NCBI GenBank assembly: GCA_016709875.1
Contig: JADJLZ010000009.1
Location: forward strand, 186,001-250,000
Direction of reading: 5' to 3'
From: Planctomycetota bacterium
GTDB lineage: Bacteria; Planctomycetota; UBA1135; GCA-002686595
Length of the DNA stretch: 64,000 bases
The notes beneath the pieces are model-generated. The model was not told the origin of the DNA. It searched no databases and worked only from the letters and a program-made list of their open reading frames with translations. Numbering within the stretch: the first letter of the stretch is position 1; each line of letters starts with the position of its first letter. The position numbers were made by a program, and so were the translations under genes. Below, one piece after another: positions 27,689-37,951 of this stretch.

Positions 27689-28447
27689 ATGAACCGCCCG
27701 CTCCTCGCCTTCCTGTCCACCGTCGTCCTGGCCAGCTCCTGGGCCGCGTTCGCACCCGCTCCCGCGATCCAGCCTGGCCAGTTGCTCGATGCGCACGCGA
27801 CCTTGCGCGACCGGTGCAGCGCCTGCCACGTGCTCGGGAGCGGCGTCAGGAGCGCGCGCTGCGAGGAGTGCCACGCGCGTGCCTTGATCGGGGTCGAACA
27901 CGCCGACGGCACTGCGCTCGCAACCCCGCGTCCGGGAATCGCCAGCCTGCACGCAGGGCTCACGGCACTCGAGTGCAGCGCCTGCCATGCCGAGCACGCA
28001 GGCAGACTCGGACGCGCCCCCGCCGCGCGCTTCACGCACGAGCTCCTCGGCGCGGAGCTGCGTTCGGATTGCGCCCGCTGCCACGCGCAGGTCAAGCCCG
28101 CGGATGCCCTGCACACAGACGCCGGGGAACAGTGCCAGGCGTGTCATACGACGCAGGCCTGGAAACCCGCCACGTACGAGCACTCGCGCTGGTTCCGCTT
28201 CGACAAGGACCACCCGCCGCGCTGCGATACCTGCCACGAGCCGGGCAGCGGGTTCAAGACCTACACCTGCGCGCAGTGCCATCCCTGGTCGCGCATCGCC
28301 CACGAGCACGACGAGCTCGGAGGTCGCGACCTCAAGAACTGCGTCGAGTGCCACCGCAGCGGCGACAAGCACGACGCCGAACACGGCGGCGGATCGCGCG
28401 AGGGCGGCGGCGGCCGCGAGCGCGAGGACGACGACGACGACCACTAG
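27689..28447 (+). CDS. exported octaheme c-type cytochrome
   Basis: A 252-residue protein with a signal peptide (about 1-26) and eight CxxCH heme motifs: CSACH, CEECH, CSACH, CARCH, CQACH, CDTCH, CAQCH and CVECH. Many additional His residues lie between them and could serve as distal ligands (class III-like bis-His wiring). The C-terminus is low-complexity and acidic (EREDDDDDH). No hydroxylamine- or nitrite-reductase active-site motif is evident, so it is more probably an electron carrier than an enzyme. It starts 4 nt after the His-rich membrane protein gene and is probably co-expressed with it. Confidence 0.85.
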   Translation: MNRPLLAFLSTVVLASSWAAFAPAPAIQPGQLLDAHATLRDRCSACHVLGSGVRSARCEECHARALIGVEHADGTALATPRPGIASLHAGLTALECSACHAEHAGRLGRAPAARFTHELLGAELRSDCARCHAQVKPADALHTDAGEQCQACHTTQAWKPATYEHSRWFRFDKDHPPRCDTCHEPGSGFKTYTCAQCHPWSRIAHEHDELGGRDLKNCVECHRSGDKHDAEHGGGSREGGGGREREDDDDDH

Positions 28448-28517
28448 CGTCGCCGTGTCGCACTCCGGCTGCTAGGATCGCGCGCCCTTCGCCCCTCCAA
28501 CGCTCCGGAGCCCCTCG

Positions 28518-30620
28518 ATGGCCAGACGATCCACGCCGCTCGCGTCCTTCCTCGCACTTGCTCTGCTCGTGCCGGAACTCCTTCCCGCACAGGACCGGCT
28601 CAAGACGATGCCGGGCTACGCGCGCTACCAGGAGGTCGGCCAGAAGATCCAGGGCGCGTTCCACGCCGGCTCGCTCGCGCCCGAGTGGTCCGAGGACGGC
28701 AAGTCGCTCGACTACCGCAAGGACGGCAAGCGCTGGCGGCTCGATCTTGCGACGCTCGCCTCGAGCGAGGCGTCCAAGGCCGACGCGCAGGGCGAAACGC
28801 GCGCGCGCCCGGGCAAGCGCGGAGCCGCTGGTGGCAACCGCGCGCGCGGCCGCCAGTTCGACACCGCGCTCTCGCCCGACGAGAAGCTCAAGGCCGCGTG
28901 CCGCGAGCGCAACCTCTGGCTCAGCGACGCCGACGGCAAGAACGAGTACGCGGTCACGACCGATGGCGACGTGCAGACGCGCATCAAGAACGCGACCGCG
29001 AGCTGGGTCTACGGCGAGGAGCTCGACCAGACGACCGCGATGTGGTGGTCGCCCGATTCCAAGCAAGTCGCGTTCTACCGCTTCGACGAGAGCAAGGTTC
29101 CGGACTTCTACCTGGGGATGGACCAGACCGGGATCCAGGACACGCTCGACACCGAGGCCTACCCCAAGGCCGGCGCGCCCAACCCCGAGGTCGAGATCCT
29201 GGTCTACGACCTGGCCACCAAGCGCACGCAGGTGATCGACATCCGCGACGGCAAGCCGCTCGAGGACTCGGTCGTCGGCCACTACGCCTACAACCCCTCG
29301 TGGACGGCCGACAGCAAGGAGCTGCTCTTCGAGCGCACCAACCGGCGCCAGAACGTGATGGAGCTGTGCGCCGCGAATCCGCACACGGGCAAGGTTCGCG
29401 TCGTCGTGCACGAGGAGTGGCTGCCGAGCTGGACCGAGAACCACCCGGAGCTGCGCTTCCTCGAGGACAACCAGCGCTTCGTGTGGGTCTCCGAGCGCAA
29501 TGGCTGGCGCAATTTCTACCTCTACGACCTCTCGGGCAAGCTGCTCGCACCGCTGACGCAGCACGAATACGAGGTCGCGAACATCGTCAAGCTCGACGAG
29601 CCGCGCAAGCAGCTGTGGTACATGGCGCGCGACGGCGACAACTACATGAAACTGCAATTGCACCGCGTCGGGCTCGACGGCAAGAACGACGTGCGCCTGA
29701 CCGATCCGGCCTTCACGCACAGCTGCGAGGTCTCGCCCGACGGCGCGCACATCGTCGACGTCGCGCAGACGCACGACACGCCGCCGCTGACGCGCCTGCT
29801 CGACGGCAGCGGGAAGCTCGTGAAGGAGCTCGGCTCGAGCGACCTATCCGACTGCGACAAGCTGGGCCTGAAGCGCGTCGAGCTCTTCACCTTCAAGGCC
29901 GGCGACGGCACCACCGAACTGCACGGCGTGCTGCACTTCCCCTCGCAGTTCGATGCCTCGAGGAAGTATCCGCTGCTCGTGTCCGTCTACGCCGGCCCGG
30001 CGACCAACGGCGCGAGCGAGCGCTTCACGCTGCCGAACAGCCTGACCGAGTACGGCTTCCTCTACGCCACGCTCGACTCGCGCAGCGCCGCGGGCCGCGG
30101 CAAGAAGTTCCTCGACGCGATCTACCTCAATCTCGGCGTGCCGGAGATCGACGACCAGGCCGCGGGAGCGAAGGCACTCGCCGAGCGGCCCTACGTCGAC
30201 GCGAAACGCGTCGGCATCTTCGGCACCAGCTACGGCGGCTACGCGAGCGCGCTGTGCCTCCTGCGCCATCCGGAGGTGTTCGCGGCCGCCTGCGCCTGCT
30301 CGCCGGTGACCGACTGGCGCCACTACGACACGATCTACACCGAGCGCTACATGTGGAAGCCGCAGGAGAACGAGCAGGGCTACGAAGCGGGCAGTGCGAT
30401 GACCTACGCCGACGGGCTCGACGGCCGCCTGATGCTCTACTTCGGCACCGCGGACAACAACGTGCACCCCAACAATACGCTGCAACTCGTGCAGGCGCTG
30501 CAGAAGGCCGGAAAGAGCTTCGAGTTGCAGGTTGGGCCCGACCGCGGCCACTCGGCGCTCTCGACCGATCGCATGATGGAGTTCTTCATCGAGCACCTCG
30601 TCCTGCGGCGCGACTCCTGA
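28518..30620 (+). CDS. S9B dipeptidyl peptidase IV-like serine peptidase
   Basis: An exported prolyl-oligopeptidase-family peptidase of 700 residues with a signal peptide ending LLPAQ (about 25). Residues 60-450 form the propeller (WSPDSKQVAFYRFDES, YNPSWTADSKELLFERTNRR); WVYGEELD supplies the Glu pair that binds the substrate amino-terminus in DPP4. The alpha/beta-hydrolase domain has S571 in FGTSYGGYAS, D646 in FGTADNNVHP and H678 in DRGHSAL. It removes N-terminal dipeptides, typically X-Pro. An internal basic low-complexity loop (ARPGKRGAAGGNRARGR, about 95-112) is unusual. It is transcribed in the same direction as the cytochrome module, 70 nt downstream. Confidence 0.92.
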   Translation: MARRSTPLASFLALALLVPELLPAQDRLKTMPGYARYQEVGQKIQGAFHAGSLAPEWSEDGKSLDYRKDGKRWRLDLATLASSEASKADAQGETRARPGKRGAAGGNRARGRQFDTALSPDEKLKAACRERNLWLSDADGKNEYAVTTDGDVQTRIKNATASWVYGEELDQTTAMWWSPDSKQVAFYRFDESKVPDFYLGMDQTGIQDTLDTEAYPKAGAPNPEVEILVYDLATKRTQVIDIRDGKPLEDSVVGHYAYNPSWTADSKELLFERTNRRQNVMELCAANPHTGKVRVVVHEEWLPSWTENHPELRFLEDNQRFVWVSERNGWRNFYLYDLSGKLLAPLTQHEYEVANIVKLDEPRKQLWYMARDGDNYMKLQLHRVGLDGKNDVRLTDPAFTHSCEVSPDGAHIVDVAQTHDTPPLTRLLDGSGKLVKELGSSDLSDCDKLGLKRVELFTFKAGDGTTELHGVLHFPSQFDASRKYPLLVSVYAGPATNGASERFTLPNSLTEYGFLYATLDSRSAAGRGKKFLDAIYLNLGVPEIDDQAAGAKALAERPYVDAKRVGIFGTSYGGYASALCLLRHPEVFAAACACSPVTDWRHYDTIYTERYMWKPQENEQGYEAGSAMTYADGLDGRLMLYFGTADNNVHPNNTLQLVQALQKAGKSFELQVGPDRGHSALSTDRMMEFFIEHLVLRRDS

Positions 30621-30621
30621 G

Positions 30622-31518
30622 CTAGTTCGGCACCTTCTCGTCCACGCGCGGCGTCTGGCCGCGCAGGACCGAGCTGTCGCCGTAGAAGCCGGACTGGTCG
30701 ATCGCGCCCTCGCCCTCGAGCACGTCGAGGTCGAGCTGCCCCGACTGCGCATAGACGTCGATCGCGTTCTGCCAGGTGGTCTTCTCGACCCACTCCTTCG
30801 CGATCCCGCGCTCGAGCATGAGCTTCGCCGTCTTCGGCACGCTCAACGGATCCGAGATGCCCCAGTCGGCCGAGCTGTCGACGATGATGCGCTCGGGACC
30901 GTACTTCTTGACGATCTCGACCATGCGCTCGGAGCCCATCTTCGTGTGCGGATAGATCGTGAACGCGGCCCAGGCGCCGGCGTCCAGCACGTCCTGCACG
31001 GTCTCCTCGTTGTTGTGGTCGATCACGAGCCGCGACATCGGCAGCTTGCACTCCTGCGCGATCTTCAGGGAGAGCCGGATGCCGTTCTTCTTGTCGCGGT
31101 GCGGCGAGTGCACCATCACGACCATGTCGTGCTCGACGGCGAAGATGAGCTGCGCGATGTAGGCGCGCTCCTCGGCCTTGGTGATCTCGTCGAAACCGAT
31201 CTCGCCCACCGCGACGACGCCCTCCTTGAGCGCGAAGTGCGGCAGGAGCTCGAGCACCTCGCGCGCGAGGCCCTCGTTGTTGGCCTCCTTCGAGTTGAGC
31301 CCGATCGCGCAGGAATGCGCGATGCCGAACTGCGAGCAGCGGAAGCGCTCCCAGCCGACGAGGCTCGAGAAGTAGTCGACGAAGGAGCCCAGCTGCGTGC
31401 GCGGCTGGCCGAGCCAGAAGGCCGGTTCGATCACGCCGCGGATGCCGGCCTTGGCCATCGCCTCGAGGTCGTCGGTGGTGCGGCTGGTGACGTGGATGTG
31501 CGGGTCGAAGAAGCGCAT
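30622..31518 (-). CDS. eboB: EboB-type TatD-family hydrolase
   Basis: A 298-residue TatD-like TIM-barrel protein. DPHIHVTSRTTDD (5-17) supplies the HxH metal site; GEIGFDE, VHSPHRDKKNG, VIDHNNEET and VDSSADWGISDPLSVPKTA follow. The wording IEPAFWLGQPRTQLGSF and SLVGWERFRCSQFGIAH is characteristic of the TatD homologue of the Ebo cluster (EboB), not of housekeeping TatD DNases. It lies directly downstream of eboA (17-nt gap), which supports the call. Ebo proteins are tied in cyanobacteria to export or traffic of specialised metabolites such as scytonemin precursors; the enzymatic role of EboB is not established. Confidence 0.85.
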   Translation of the reverse strand: MRFFDPHIHVTSRTTDDLEAMAKAGIRGVIEPAFWLGQPRTQLGSFVDYFSSLVGWERFRCSQFGIAHSCAIGLNSKEANNEGLAREVLELLPHFALKEGVVAVGEIGFDEITKAEERAYIAQLIFAVEHDMVVMVHSPHRDKKNGIRLSLKIAQECKLPMSRLVIDHNNEETVQDVLDAGAWAAFTIYPHTKMGSERMVEIVKKYGPERIIVDSSADWGISDPLSVPKTAKLMLERGIAKEWVEKTTWQNAIDVYAQSGQLDLDVLEGEGAIDQSGFYGDSSVLRGQTPRVDEKVPN

Positions 31519-31535
31519 GTCTGTACGTTATCCCT

Positions 31536-32309
31536 TCAGCGCGAACGCGCCAGCACTTCGCTCGCCGCGGCCTTGCCAGCAGGTGTTCCCGAGGCGCTCT
31601 CGCGCTCGAGCGAGGCGATCCCGCGCGCGCCGCCGTGCTTGGCGACCAGGCGCCAGCTGTCGGGGTTGACCGGCCGGCCCGCGCTGCGGCGCTCGTCGGC
31701 GAGGTCGAGCGCCATGCGCGCGATCTCCGCGTCCAAGCGCGTCTCCAGGCCGAACACGCGCGACAGCGGCGCCTCGACGAAGAGCGCCTTGATCAGCATC
31801 TGGCGCCAGGCGACGTCGTCGAAGTGGCGCACGGGCAGCGGATTGTCGCACGCGACCGCCTCGAAGACGGACTTCATGCTGCTGCGGCAGCCCTCCCCGG
31901 CGCGCCAGACGAAGCGCTTGGGCTCGGGCAGCAGCGCGAGCGTCTTGTAGAGCGCGCACAATTCGCCCATGTCGGCGTAGCGGAAGGCCTCCTCGACCAT
32001 CGAGGCGCCGCGCGGTGCCTCGAGTTCCTTGAGCGCGAGCACGAGCAGCGCGCGCCCGCACTCCAGGCTCGTCCAGCGCTCGGGGTCCCAGCCCGCGAGC
32101 AAACGTCCGGCCTGCGCGCGCTGTGCTGCGCTCCAAACCGGGCCGCCGCGGCGCGGGATGTAGCGGCTGGAGAGCGAGACGAGGCCGCAGAAGCGCTCCA
32201 GTCCGGCACCGTTCCCGAGTTCGGCGCGCGCCTTCTCGAGCCAGCGCCAGCCTTCGGCCGGGATCGATTCGCGCAGGGCGGAAGCGAGGAGATCGGGGAT
32301 GGAGTTCAT
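31536..32309 (-). CDS. eboA: EboA-family metabolite traffic protein
   Basis: A 257-residue protein with the EboA domain: mid-region YADMGELCALYKTLALLPEP, then AGEGCRSSMKSVFEAVACDN (137-156), PVRHFDDVAWRQMLIKALFV (159-178) and the end LADERRSAGRPVNPDSWRLV. The all-helical protein lacks a signal peptide. EboA and EboB are adjacent in ebo clusters of cyanobacteria, Bacteroidetes and eustigmatophyte plastids; here they are the only two ebo genes visible. Its ATG overlaps the stop of the upstream toroid gene (ATGA). The family assignment rests on recognised sequence blocks plus the eboB neighbour. Biochemical function is unknown. Confidence 0.85.
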   Translation of the reverse strand: MNSIPDLLASALRESIPAEGWRWLEKARAELGNGAGLERFCGLVSLSSRYIPRRGGPVWSAAQRAQAGRLLAGWDPERWTSLECGRALLVLALKELEAPRGASMVEEAFRYADMGELCALYKTLALLPEPKRFVWRAGEGCRSSMKSVFEAVACDNPLPVRHFDDVAWRQMLIKALFVEAPLSRVFGLETRLDAEIARMALDLADERRSAGRPVNPDSWRLVAKHGGARGIASLERESASGTPAGKAAASEVLARSR

Positions 32310-33532
32310 TTCTTGGGCAGGGCGGCGCTCGGCCGCGCGAAGCGTTCAGGGTGCAGGCCGAGTTCGAGCGTCATCACGGCGAAGCTCGTGGCGTAGGTCC
32401 AGCTGTAGAAAGAACCGATGAAGTCGACCAGCGAGCCGTCTTCCTGCTGCGCCTTGGCGATCTCGGCGCGCAGTTTCGCGTGCCAGGCCTCCTGCTCGGC
32501 CTCGGGCAGGCAGCTGATCACGCGCGCGGCGTGGTAGTGCCCGAAGAAGTAGAAGTAGCCCGCGTTGCGGTAGTAGGCCTCGTGCGGGATCGGCCGCAGG
32601 TACGCGGCGTCGAGGAACTTGTGCTCCTGGAAGAACTGCTCTAGGCCCCAGCGCAGGCGCTCGTCGGTCACGCTCTTGTCGCCGGCCTCGCGCAGCGCCC
32701 AGTTCGCGGCCTGGATGCGGCCCAGGCTGCCCTTCACGTTGTTGATGCTCTCGCCCAGCGAAGGGTCAGCGATCGGATCGAGCGAGTACTGGATCGCGCC
32801 CGTGGGCAGGCGGCAGTGCTGCAGGTAGGCGACTGCGCGCGCGGTCATCTTCGGGTCGACGGGCCAGCCGAGCTTCGCCGCGTCCACCAGCGCCGGCACC
32901 ACGCTCGCGGTCGCGAAGCTCGTCGACCAGGTCGGACGGCGCGAGATGACAGGGCCCTCGTAGTAGCCCCAACCGCCGAGCGGGTCCTGCGATTTCGCGA
33001 GGTACTCATTCCACTCCAGCGCGCGCGCCTTGAGCTTCGTCTGCCACTCCGCGGACTGGAAGCGCGGGTCGCAGGCCGCCTGCAGCATGCAGTTGAAGCC
33101 CATCAGCGCGGGCCAGGTGCTGTCGATGTCCCAGTCGCTGCCGCGCTTGGGGATCGGCTTCGAGACCACCCACTCGAGCGCGTTCTCGAGCGCGGCGCGG
33201 CGCTCGGGCGTCTCGTCGGCGACCATCAGCGCCTGGCAGCAGAGCGCGTCGCCGGCCATCTGCCAGGCGTAGAAGCTGGCCTTGGAATAGTTCTGCTCCC
33301 AGAGCGAGACGGGCTTGTCGCTGCCCCACGAGCCGTCGGGGTTCTGCTTGGCGAGCATCCACGCCACGGCGCGTTTCTCGACCGTGCGCGCCTCGTCGGC
33401 GGAGAGCGGCGCCTGCGGACGCGCCATCGCCGGCGCGTGCTGTCCCGCCTGCGCGGGCGCCTGGGCTGCCGGCGCCGGCGCGGCCGCGGGCGCCTGCGCC
33501 AGCGCGCAAACGAGCAGCGACGCGAAGTTCAC
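32306..33532 (-). CDS. exported alpha/alpha-toroid (prenyltransferase/squalene-cyclase-like repeat) protein
   Basis: A 408-residue protein with a short N-terminal hydrophobic segment and an Ala/Pro-rich linker (12-42), then repeats typical of terpenoid-cyclase/prenyltransferase toroids: AVAWMLAKQNPDGSWGS, YLAKSQDPLGGWGYYEG and AVAYLQHCRLPTGAIQYS, with QxxDGSWG-like turns. No DxDD or other cyclase acid motif is seen, so catalysis is not implied; many planctomycete proteins use this fold for binding. It overlaps eboA by 4 nt downstream and the coiled-coil lipoprotein by 4 nt upstream, so it belongs to the ebo operon. The start at 33532 lies within the ATGA overlap. Confidence 0.75.
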   Translation of the reverse strand: MNFASLLVCALAQAPAAAPAPAAQAPAQAGQHAPAMARPQAPLSADEARTVEKRAVAWMLAKQNPDGSWGSDKPVSLWEQNYSKASFYAWQMAGDALCCQALMVADETPERRAALENALEWVVSKPIPKRGSDWDIDSTWPALMGFNCMLQAACDPRFQSAEWQTKLKARALEWNEYLAKSQDPLGGWGYYEGPVISRRPTWSTSFATASVVPALVDAAKLGWPVDPKMTARAVAYLQHCRLPTGAIQYSLDPIADPSLGESINNVKGSLGRIQAANWALREAGDKSVTDERLRWGLEQFFQEHKFLDAAYLRPIPHEAYYRNAGYFYFFGHYHAARVISCLPEAEQEAWHAKLRAEIAKAQQEDGSLVDFIGSFYSWTYATSFAVMTLELGLHPERFARPSAALPKK

Positions 33533-34371
33533 TTCTTCGTCTCCGGCTTGGGAGCTTCCTTCATCGGGGCGTCGCTGGCCTTGTCGGAGGCCTTTTTCTC
33601 GGCCGGCATCTTCTGCTTCGCCTTGGCCTCCTTGAGCGCCTCCTCGAGCTTCTTGACCTCGGCCTCGAGCTCGTCGAGCTCGTGCTCGGTCTTCTTGTTC
33701 TTGAGCTCGGTCTCCTGCTTGTTGCGCTCCTGCTTGGCCTTGGCTTCGCGGTAGTCGCGCTCGGCGCGCTCGAGCTTGTGAGCCAGGCCGGCTTCCTTCT
33801 GGACGAGATCGAAGTCACGCTTGTTGGTGAACTCCTTCTGCGCCAGCTCGAGCCCGCGCGCGGCGAAGTCGACCATCGACTGGTGGCGCTGCACGACGAA
33901 CTCCTTCGTGAGGTCGGCGAAGTCCTCGCTCTTGTAGAGCGCCTTGAGCTCGTCCAGCTCCTGGGTCTGCTCCTTCAGGCGCTGCTGCGCGCGGTCGATG
34001 TCGAGCTGTCCGTCGGCGAGCGCCGCGGGCAGCTGCACCGCCTTGAAGTTCTCGAACTCCTTCTGCGACAGCGCGCGGTCGAACTCCGCGTCTTCGACGT
34101 CGCTCTTCACGTCGCGCGCGGAGGCCTCGGTCGAGAGGCGCTCGATGCGCGCCTCCAGGCGTGCGCACTCGAGCTCGAACTTCTTCTTGTCGAGCGCCTT
34201 CGTCTGTGACTCGATGCCGGCGCCGGCATCCGTCTCGGGCGCGTCCGCGACCGGATGCGCGTTCGGGGCGGAGGGGCCGGCGGTCGAGCCCGAGCCCTGC
34301 GTGCTGGCGCACGCGGCGAGCAGGGAGAGAGCAGCGAGGGCAGGGGGCAGGAGGTGTGCGCGGACGTTCAT
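33529..34371 (-). CDS. coiled-coil lipoprotein, first gene of the ebo operon
   Basis: A 280-residue lipoprotein: signal MNVRAHLLPPALAALSLLAA and lipidated Cys21. After a Ser/Gly/Pro-rich linker to about 50, residues 55-255 are highly charged heptad-rich helix (KKKFELECARLEARIERLST, KLERAERDYREAKAKQERNK), a long coiled coil. The tail is Lys/Ala/Pro-rich. No family is recognised; a structural or scaffolding envelope role is likely. It is separated from the divergent aldehyde dehydrogenase by 139 nt that must hold promoters for both. The gene overlaps the toroid gene by 4 nt. Confidence 0.7.
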   Translation of the reverse strand: MNVRAHLLPPALAALSLLAACASTQGSGSTAGPSAPNAHPVADAPETDAGAGIESQTKALDKKKFELECARLEARIERLSTEASARDVKSDVEDAEFDRALSQKEFENFKAVQLPAALADGQLDIDRAQQRLKEQTQELDELKALYKSEDFADLTKEFVVQRHQSMVDFAARGLELAQKEFTNKRDFDLVQKEAGLAHKLERAERDYREAKAKQERNKQETELKNKKTEHELDELEAEVKKLEEALKEAKAKQKMPAEKKASDKASDAPMKEAPKPETKK

Positions 34372-34510
34372 GTTCGGCTCCGGAACTCGTGGGTACGGGC
34401 CGATCATGATGAAGTGCCGCGCGCCGCAGGAAGGACGGAGCCCGGACTCGACGCGCAAAGCCCGTGTTGCGATACTGCGCTGCTCCCCTCCGAACGAAGG
34501 AACCTCCCCC

Positions 34511-36142
<1,632 letters not shown>

Positions 36143-36147
36143 CCCGC

Positions 36148-36423
36148 ATGAACTGGTCTGCCTTCCTCACCATCTTTTCCTCCGTCTTCGTTGCCGAGCT
36201 CGGCGACAAGACGCAGCTCTCGACGCTGCTCTTCGCCGCTGACGCGCGCCACTCGCGCTGGACGGTCTTCGCCGCCGCCTCCCTCGCGCTCGTCAGCACA
36301 TCCGCCCTCGGCGTCCTCGCAGGCTCGTTGCTCGGCAAGTCCCTCTCACCCATGCTGCTGCGCTACCTCGCAGGCATCGGTTTCATCGCGATCGGGATCT
36401 ACACGCTGCTGCGGCGCGACTAG
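36148..36423 (+). CDS. single-repeat GDT1/TMEM165 (UPF0016) family membrane protein
   Basis: A 91-residue membrane protein with three helices and one copy of the family motif: ELGDKT within VAELGDKTQLSTLLFA (E17 to T22). GDT1/TMEM165 proteins move Mn2+ or Ca2+; most contain two such repeats in about 190-230 residues. A half-size version must dimerise to form a site, as known for some bacterial members. The start at 36148 lies 5 nt after the pruA stop, so co-transcription with pruA is likely. Another half may exist elsewhere in the genome. Confidence 0.8.
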   Translation: MNWSAFLTIFSSVFVAELGDKTQLSTLLFAADARHSRWTVFAAASLALVSTSALGVLAGSLLGKSLSPMLLRYLAGIGFIAIGIYTLLRRD

Positions 36424-36438
36424 CCCGCAACCCGCGGC

Positions 36439-36473
36439 GAGCGCCGCGGACACCCGGGGTGTCCACGGCGCTC
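36439..36473. terminator. hairpin between convergent genes
   Basis: A long inverted repeat, GAGCGCCGCGGACACC at 36439-36454 against GGTGTCCACGGCGCTC at 36458-36473, has a 3-nt loop and one mismatch. It sits between the ends of the GDT1 gene and the convergent beta-helix gene. The stem is strong but no T-tract follows on either side, so it is a terminator-like structure, perhaps Rho-assisted. Confidence 0.5.
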
Positions 36474-36488
36474 ACCTCCACGGAACCG

Positions 36489-37856
36489 TCAGTGAGCCTC
36501 GATGGCTCCCATGTCCAGGTACGTGCAGAAGCTGCACGCCGAGGAACCCACACCGGAATCGCCGACCGCGGTCTGATCGAAGAGCCTCTTTGATCCGACG
36601 GCATCCTCAGGGAGCGCTTCGGTTGTATCACCGTCACCATCGACGTCCAGGCTGTCGGTGGGCAGCAGACCGTAGTTGGCAGCATCGACGCAGAGTGAGG
36701 TGATCTTGAGCCTCAGGTTCCCGAGGCCGTGGTTGGAGAAGACGGGATCGAGGGTGATGTTCAACCCCGGGTATCCGCCCCCTTCGATGTCGGTGTAGTC
36801 CACCGTCACCGCACCCGCACCGCCGATCGGCGCCCCCAGTGCGAAGTTGTTGAAGTACAGAATCGAGTTGTACACCTCCGCCTGGCACGAGGTTCCGACG
36901 TACAAGGCCTGGCCGTCCGCGCTCGCGTTCCCCCGGTTGTCGGCCAGCGTGCAGTTCACGATCCGAGAGCTGGCGCCGGAGCTGGATGCGCCGACTTCCA
37001 GCGCGATCGCGCCTCCGGTGGAGGCGATCGAGGTGAAGTTGTTCCAGAAGACGCAGCTCGTGAAGTCGAGCCGGTCGCCCGAGTTGAATCCCGTGAGAAA
37101 TACCGCGCCTCCGTCACCGGTGGACACGCTTGCCTTGAAGCTCGAATCGACGACCTCACCGTGAGCGAACTCCGCGTAGATCGCGCCGCCCAAGTAGGCC
37201 TTGTTGTCGTTGAACTCGCAGTTCTTGATCTGCAGGAGTCCAGCAGCCGCGCTCATGCCCTTCGCGGCGTAGATCCCCCCACCGAGGTTCGTCAGAGCGA
37301 CGGCCGCGTAGTTCGACGTCAAGAAGCAGTTCGCAAGTCCCACATCGCTGCCGATGGCCTGGATCCCGGCCCCGGAGACGTTCGCTCCGGTCGCGTAGCC
37401 GTTGCTGATCGCGAGGCCGTCGATCACGACGCCGGGAGAGCCACCCGTGCCCACGACGTTCTGGATGTCGAGGACGTGCAGCGCGTTGTCGGTGTAGATG
37501 GCCAGGTTCCCGATGTTTCCATCGAGGATCGTGTTCGCGAACGAGCCCAGGCGCCCCTGAAGGGTGAGCTCCGTCCCCTTGAACCCGCCGTAGAACGAGA
37601 GAGGCCTGTTCACCACGAAGCCGGCGTTGGTGGCCGGCCGGTACGTGCCCTCGGCGATCCAACACGAATCCCCTGGCGCTGCTGCCGCCAGGGCGACGTT
37701 GAGGTCGTTGTAAGCCAACGCCCAGGTTGTGCCATTGCCGCCTGCTGCTGCGGCGACGTTCACATGGATCACCGCCGCCAGCGCGGGCGTGATCGTGAAG
37801 CAGACGAGGGATGCAGCGAGGGCGAGCGAGCGCCGAGCCACGAAGCGAGCGATCAT
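36489..37856 (-). CDS. secreted right-handed beta-helix protein
   Basis: A 455-residue exported protein; signal peptide to about 27 (TITPALA), then the opener IHVNVAAAAGGNGTTWALAYNDLNVAL, which is typical of secreted parallel beta-helix (polymorphic outer-membrane-like) proteins. Coil repeats follow: NCFLTSNYAAVALTNLGGGI, NCEFNDNKAYLGGAIYAE, SCVFWNNFTSIASTGGAIAL, NCTLADNRGNASADGQAL. Near the end, DSLDVDGDGDTTE looks like a dockerin-type calcium loop. No catalytic residues are identified; binding or adhesion is possible. The divergent start faces the propeller gene at 38016. Confidence 0.75.
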   Translation of the reverse strand: MIARFVARRSLALAASLVCFTITPALAAVIHVNVAAAAGGNGTTWALAYNDLNVALAAAAPGDSCWIAEGTYRPATNAGFVVNRPLSFYGGFKGTELTLQGRLGSFANTILDGNIGNLAIYTDNALHVLDIQNVVGTGGSPGVVIDGLAISNGYATGANVSGAGIQAIGSDVGLANCFLTSNYAAVALTNLGGGIYAAKGMSAAAGLLQIKNCEFNDNKAYLGGAIYAEFAHGEVVDSSFKASVSTGDGGAVFLTGFNSGDRLDFTSCVFWNNFTSIASTGGAIALEVGASSSGASSRIVNCTLADNRGNASADGQALYVGTSCQAEVYNSILYFNNFALGAPIGGAGAVTVDYTDIEGGGYPGLNITLDPVFSNHGLGNLRLKITSLCVDAANYGLLPTDSLDVDGDGDTTEALPEDAVGSKRLFDQTAVGDSGVGSSACSFCTYLDMGAIEAH

Positions 37857-37951
37857 GGGTTCCTCCGGAAGATCAGTGGTCGGCGGGATGCATCCGAGCC
37901 CGGGGGTCGGGAAGGGACCCCCGCCGAGAAATCGAAGCGTGACGGTTGCCT

